IMG/VR virus record: IMGVR_UViG_3300030339_000026
Location: 1-64,000 of that record
Source of the DNA: a virus
Direction: 5' to 3' (one strand)
Length of the DNA stretch: 64,000 bases
Shown here: positions 60,898 to 64,000 of the stretch, piece by piece
How positions within the stretch are numbered: position 1 is the first letter of the stretch
Layout: every line of letters begins with the position of its first letter
Notes under the pieces: generated by a model
What the model saw: the letters and a program-made list of their open reading frames with translations, nothing else
Database searches by the model: none
What the model was told of the DNA's origin: nothing
Translations under genes and position numbers: made by a program

Positions 60898-61285
60898 AAG
60901 TTTTAAAATTAAAATTGCAGATGAAAGAGAACATAAAATAGTTCAAGAAACTTTGTTTTCTAATGGAGCTAAATGGAGAGAAGGTCAAGAAACAGTTTTA
61001 TTTGGACCTAATCCAAATATAAATTGGAATGGACTTGAATATAATTCTGTAACTAAAAAAATTGGAGGATTTACTGATATAACTTCTACATCATCGTTTA
61101 ATAGACATGATAAAAATGAAATATCATTTGCAGATTTTTGTAGTAAATATGTAACTGACTCTATTCATTCAGAAAAAAATAAATATGTTTTGTTTGTACA
61201 ATATTGTATGAACCATTTAAATGATGAAAAAACATTTGAAGAATTATATGATGAATATATATTAAATCTGAAAAATGATAAATGA
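60890..61285 (+). CDS. Tandem paralogue array, copy 2
   Basis: 131 aa from MIESFKIKIADEREHKIVQE. Clear family member (TLFSNGAKWREGQETVLFGP, EISFADFCSKYV, QYCMNHLNDEKTFEELYDEY). Ends in TGA with a backup TAA two codons later. Overlaps both neighbours. Confidence 0.74.
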   Translation: MIESFKIKIADEREHKIVQETLFSNGAKWREGQETVLFGPNPNINWNGLEYNSVTKKIGGFTDITSTSSFNRHDKNEISFADFCSKYVTDSIHSEKNKYVLFVQYCMNHLNDEKTFEELYDEYILNLKNDK

Positions 61286-61667
61286 GAATTTTAAAATAAG
61301 AGTAAATAATCCAGAAGAGTCCATATTTGTTCAAAAACTATTATTTCAAAATGGTTCAAAATGGAGAAATGGTAAATCAGAAGTTAATCTTGTTGATAGC
61401 CAAGGTAGTTCGTGGAAAGGGTTATATCATTATTTAAATAATACTATAACTGGTGATGCAACTATTGGAGGATATTTTCATAATCATGATAATCCTGAAA
61501 TAACATTAGAAGAATTTAAAATTAGATATTTTGGTAAAGGTGAAACAAGTAGACAAACTTGTATTGATTTTGCTAAATATTGTATGGATCATTTAAATGA
61601 TGAATTAACAATAGAACAATTATTTGATAACTTTATAAAACCAAAAAATGGAAATAAAACCTTTTAA
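61275..61667 (+). CDS. Tandem paralogue array, copy 3
   Basis: 130 aa, MINENFKIRVNNPEESIFVQ. Closest to copy 2 (LLFQNGSKWRNGKSEVNLVD, EITLEEFKIRYF, KYCMDHLNDELTIEQLFDNF). Ends TAA, overlapping the next gene by 20 nt. Confidence 0.74.
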   Translation: MINENFKIRVNNPEESIFVQKLLFQNGSKWRNGKSEVNLVDSQGSSWKGLYHYLNNTITGDATIGGYFHNHDNPEITLEEFKIRYFGKGETSRQTCIDFAKYCMDHLNDELTIEQLFDNFIKPKNGNKTF

Positions 61668-62019
61668 AATATATCATCTTGATAATGAACAATCTAAAAT
61701 TGTTCAAAATATGGTATTTCGCGATGGTGGTGGATGGGGAAGCAGCTTAGATAAAGATTTAAGAATGTTTAGTCCTAGTAATACTATTACTTTATGTATG
61801 ACATCTAAAGGTATGTTAAGATCCGGTGTAGTAGTTACCCAAAGTACATTTGATGGTCTTGAAGGAGAAGAATTAACATATGATCAATTTAAAGAAAAAT
61901 ATGCTAATACTTTACGTATATCTAGAGAGAAAATCCTTGCATTTGCTGAATATTACACTAACAATATAGTTGGCGCATCATCTCCAGATGATGTATTAAC
62001 TGACTTCTTAAAATTATGA
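61648..62019 (+). CDS. Tandem paralogue array, copy 4
   Basis: 123 aa, MEIKPFKIYHLDNEQSKIVQ. With copy 5 it forms a second subgroup (FKIYHL/FKIHHL, GLEGEELTYDQFKEKY, FAEYYTNN). Ends TGA followed directly by TAA, overlapping the next ATG. Confidence 0.74.
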   Translation: MEIKPFKIYHLDNEQSKIVQNMVFRDGGGWGSSLDKDLRMFSPSNTITLCMTSKGMLRSGVVVTQSTFDGLEGEELTYDQFKEKYANTLRISREKILAFAEYYTNNIVGASSPDDVLTDFLKL

Positions 62020-62384
62020 TAATCGAAAATTTTAAAATACATCATCTTACTAGGGATCAATTTAAATTTGTTCAAGAAATAATATTTAAAAATAATTGTT
62101 CATGGGTAGGATCACACACAACTAACATTAAAGAACATTCAGATAGTAATGATATTTCTATTGTAGTAAATAATCTTGAGGCGAGATCTGGATCAGATAT
62201 TGTACAAGGTATATTTGATCAACTTAGAGGAGAAGAAATTACTTTTGAACAATTTAAAGAATTATATTTTATTAATATTCCTAAATTTACTAAACAACAA
62301 ATGTTTGATTTTGCGGAATTTTATGCAAATAATTCAGACACAATATTAAATGATGAATTGCTAAAACAATTTTTAAATCCATAA
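62016..62384 (+). CDS. Tandem paralogue array, copy 5
   Basis: 122 aa, MIIENFKIHHLTRDQFKFVQ. Close to copy 4 (EIIFKNNCSWVGSHTTNIKE, EEITFEQFKELYF, DFAEFYANN). TAA overlaps the ATG of the NadM-like gene, so the array is in one operon with NAD metabolism. Confidence 0.74.
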   Translation: MIIENFKIHHLTRDQFKFVQEIIFKNNCSWVGSHTTNIKEHSDSNDISIVVNNLEARSGSDIVQGIFDQLRGEEITFEQFKELYFINIPKFTKQQMFDFAEFYANNSDTILNDELLKQFLNP

Positions 62385-63283
62385 TGAACGAAACTCAAAC
62401 AGAAATTGGAGTTGTTATCGGGAGATTTCAGCTACACGAATTGCATACTGAACATATCAAGTTAATTGAACATGTTCTTGCAAACCACGAAAAGGTAATT
62501 TTATTCTTAGGAACTACATCTGCAATGGGTACTCAAAGAAATCCATTGGATTTTATTACCCGTAAAGCTATGATCGAAGCACATTTTAGAAATAGAATAT
62601 CTTCAATTGTACCACTTGCTGATTGTAAATCCAATGAAGTATGGTCTACTCAAATTCGTACTAAAGTAAGAGATATTTTTCCATCTGGAACAGTTACTCT
62701 TTATGGAGGTAAAGATTCGTTTATTCCATATTATACTGGAAATTGGAAAACAACTGAACTTGAACCAGAAGTCTATATATCTGCAACAGATATTAGAAAG
62801 AAAGTTGCCGGACGTATATTAGCATCATCTGATTTCAGAGCTGGTATAATTTATTCGGTTTTTTCACAATATCCCCGCTCATTTTCAACAGTTGATGTTG
62901 CAATCTTTAATGAAAAAGGTGAAATTCTATTAGGTCAAAAACCTGATGAAAAAGAATGGTGTTTTGTTGGAGGATTTGTTGATGTTACTGATGAATCCGA
63001 TGAAGCTGCTGCTCGTCGTGAAGGTAGAGAAGAAACAGGTCTTGAACTTGCTGACTTTGAATTCGTTTGTTCAAAACGTGTAGAAGATTGGCGATATAAG
63101 AATTCACATGATGCTAAAATTATGACGCATTTATACAAATGTAAATATACTTTTGGTAGTCCACAACCTCAAGATGATATTGCTGCCTTAAAATGGTTCC
63201 CATACGGTCCTGAGCTAGACAAAATCTTGGTTGGAGAACATAAAAAGTTATTAGTTGACTTATTAAAAAATACTGAAAAATGA
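62384..63283 (+). CDS. nadM: Bifunctional NMN adenylyltransferase / Nudix hydrolase (NadM-Nudix)
   Basis: 299 aa. N-terminal nucleotidyltransferase: GVVIGRFQLHELHTEHIKLI (GRFQ and HxxH-like site), LFLGTTSAMGTQRNPLDFIT, ISATDIRKKV. C-terminal Nudix domain from about residue 165: GEILLGQKPDEKEWCFVGGF, then DESDEAAARREGREETGLEL, a Nudix box with one extra residue near its start. This fusion makes NAD from NMN and hydrolyses ADP-ribose-type products. Phages use NadM with NadV to rebuild NAD after host NAD-depleting defences; no NadV is visible here, but it may lie beyond the window. Ends TGA overlapping the next start. Confidence 0.93.
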   Translation: MNETQTEIGVVIGRFQLHELHTEHIKLIEHVLANHEKVILFLGTTSAMGTQRNPLDFITRKAMIEAHFRNRISSIVPLADCKSNEVWSTQIRTKVRDIFPSGTVTLYGGKDSFIPYYTGNWKTTELEPEVYISATDIRKKVAGRILASSDFRAGIIYSVFSQYPRSFSTVDVAIFNEKGEILLGQKPDEKEWCFVGGFVDVTDESDEAAARREGREETGLELADFEFVCSKRVEDWRYKNSHDAKIMTHLYKCKYTFGSPQPQDDIAALKWFPYGPELDKILVGEHKKLLVDLLKNTEK

Positions 63284-63618
63284 AAAAATACTACAGAGTA
63301 TGTAACATAAATACCCATCAAGGTTTATGGTATGATTATAAAGGTATTTTTACAGGATTAATTCATAATGATTTTAATTTTTGTTTAAATTCAAAACTTG
63401 AAATGGATTTTGATCCTAAATTAGTAGGCTGGTTATCAGTTACTGAATCATTAGAGGGTTTATATCAATGGTTTCCTAAAGCAGATATTATTAAACTTCA
63501 AAAATTTGGATGGTTTGTTCATGAATTTGAAGCAGTTGATATTAAATTTTATGAAAGATTTCAACACGATGTTATTAAACAAGACACTTCAAAATTTATT
63601 AAATTAATAAAACTATAA
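63280..63618 (+). CDS. Hypothetical protein
   Basis: 112 aa, MKKYYRVCNINTHQGLWYDY. Pattern YRVCN.NT..GLWYD..G.FTG.IH.DF, and GWLSVTESLEGLYQWFPKAD in the middle, is typical of phage proteins near NAD genes, but I know no function. Trp TGG. TAA overlaps the next ATG. Confidence 0.68.
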   Translation: MKKYYRVCNINTHQGLWYDYKGIFTGLIHNDFNFCLNSKLEMDFDPKLVGWLSVTESLEGLYQWFPKADIIKLQKFGWFVHEFEAVDIKFYERFQHDVIKQDTSKFIKLIKL

Positions 63619-63743
63619 TGGAAACGTACTTTAACGCAATTACTACAATGAATTTACAAGAAGGTATAATTTTTACAGGTATTTGTATCGTTGTAATAAT
63701 TGTATTAGGTACATTCATTAAAAACATTAACGATCATATTTAA
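63618..63743 (+). CDS. Small membrane protein (41 aa)
   Basis: METYFNAITTMNLQEGIIFT, one span (IIFTGICIVVIIVLGTFI). Between two NAD/nucleotide-related genes with 3 nt or less at each side. Function unknown. Confidence 0.55.
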   Translation: METYFNAITTMNLQEGIIFTGICIVVIIVLGTFIKNINDHI

Positions 63744-63746
63744 ACA

Positions 63747-64000
63747 ATGGTAATTAAAGCTCCAAATAATATAAATCAACGAGATATACATAAACCTTCT
63801 ATGTTTTTAGCAGGTAGTATTGAAATGGGTCAAGCTGAAAATTGGCAAGATACTATGACAAAATATTTTGAAAAAGATTTTAATATATTTAATCCTCGTA
63901 GAGATAATTGGGATAGTTCTTGGGTTCAATCTTTTGATAATCCTGAATTTTTTCAACAAGTTTCTTGGGAATTACACGCATTAGATTTTTCTGATATAAT
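63747..64000 (+). CDS. Nucleoside 2-deoxyribosyltransferase-like protein (3' end off window)
   Basis: 84 codons visible, MVIKAPNNINQRDIHKPSMF. Motifs of the nucleoside deoxyribosyltransferase-like family: LAGSIEMGQAENWQDTM, NIFNPRRDNWDSSW, QQVSWELHALDFSD. Such proteins move or hydrolyse nucleoside bases; beside nadM it may act on NAD-related or nucleotide signals. Catalytic Glu expected in the VSWELHAL region. Confidence 0.82.
   Translation, partial: MVIKAPNNINQRDIHKPSMFLAGSIEMGQAENWQDTMTKYFEKDFNIFNPRRDNWDSSWVQSFDNPEFFQQVSWELHALDFSDI

Overview
This window is part of the genome of a large tailed bacteriophage. It carries terminase, portal, tail-fibre and holin-like genes, a phage chaperonin pair, a class II ribonucleotide reductase, PhoH, homing endonucleases and a tmRNA. 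The host is most likely a member of the Bacteroidota. The evidence is A-rich leaders without Shine-Dalgarno sequences, TAnnTTTG-type -7 boxes, a FISUMP domain, and tail, portal, terminase and holin proteins of the Bacteroides-phage (crAss-like) kind. The family placement is an inference; I could run no search.

The central observation is that TGA is read as tryptophan. Read with the standard code, the terminase, portal and tail genes break into pieces. Read with TGA as Trp (code 4) they become single full-length genes, and Trp appears exactly where the families require it (DWNA in the tail fibre, QCMWF in a YodC-like protein, GGFIWKYL in a GIY-YIG nuclease, EIWKDIPEYE in an HNH nuclease). The decoder is in the window: a tRNA at 21962..22034 on the minus strand with anticodon UCA, a Trp-type anticodon loop and discriminator G. 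TGA is densest in the structural genes, where 9 of 10 Trp codons in one tail gene are TGA. It is rare or absent in the reductase, GroEL and the nuclease, and almost absent in the right arm, where several genes still end in TGA. This fits staged recoding of late genes. All coordinates below use TGA=Trp where needed.

Layout. Positions 1-17819 (minus strand): tail fibre, FISUMP tail protein, two connector/tail proteins, holin, portal, terminase, a GIY-YIG nuclease, structural proteins, a second GIY-YIG nuclease, GroES/GroEL, small membrane proteins and a PD-(D/E)XK nuclease. Positions 18005-26134 (minus): PhoH, RNR, an HNH nuclease, the suppressor tRNA, a run of small genes, a GNAT acetyltransferase and a two-winged-helix DNA-binding protein. 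Positions 26161-26695: a divergent control region with phased 21-bp repeats, a candidate origin or operator. Positions 26696-64000 (plus): accessory and early-type genes. These are many small membrane proteins and lipoproteins, an OmpA-like porin, a lipoprotein/ATP-grasp pair, a MoxR/VWA-like ATPase module, an SPFH lipoprotein with an AAA ATPase, paralogue families, tmRNA, NMN adenylyltransferase-Nudix and a nucleoside deoxyribosyltransferase-like gene.

The right arm is also rich in RNA structure. Four elements at 28117, 29149, 31640 and 33253 fit type I hammerhead ribozymes just upstream of start codons. They share a 5' hairpin whose loop covaries with loop II, and a conserved AAACTCAAAA leader after the predicted cleavage site. 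Three tRNA-like elements keep acceptor, D and T arms but have defective or missing anticodon arms. Several other closed structured RNAs and one roughly 550-nt candidate ncRNA lie between genes. Two right-arm genes need a -1 shift at a run of five T. Together these suggest a phage that controls decoding and mRNA processing with its own RNAs: suppressor tRNA, tmRNA and self-cleaving leaders.
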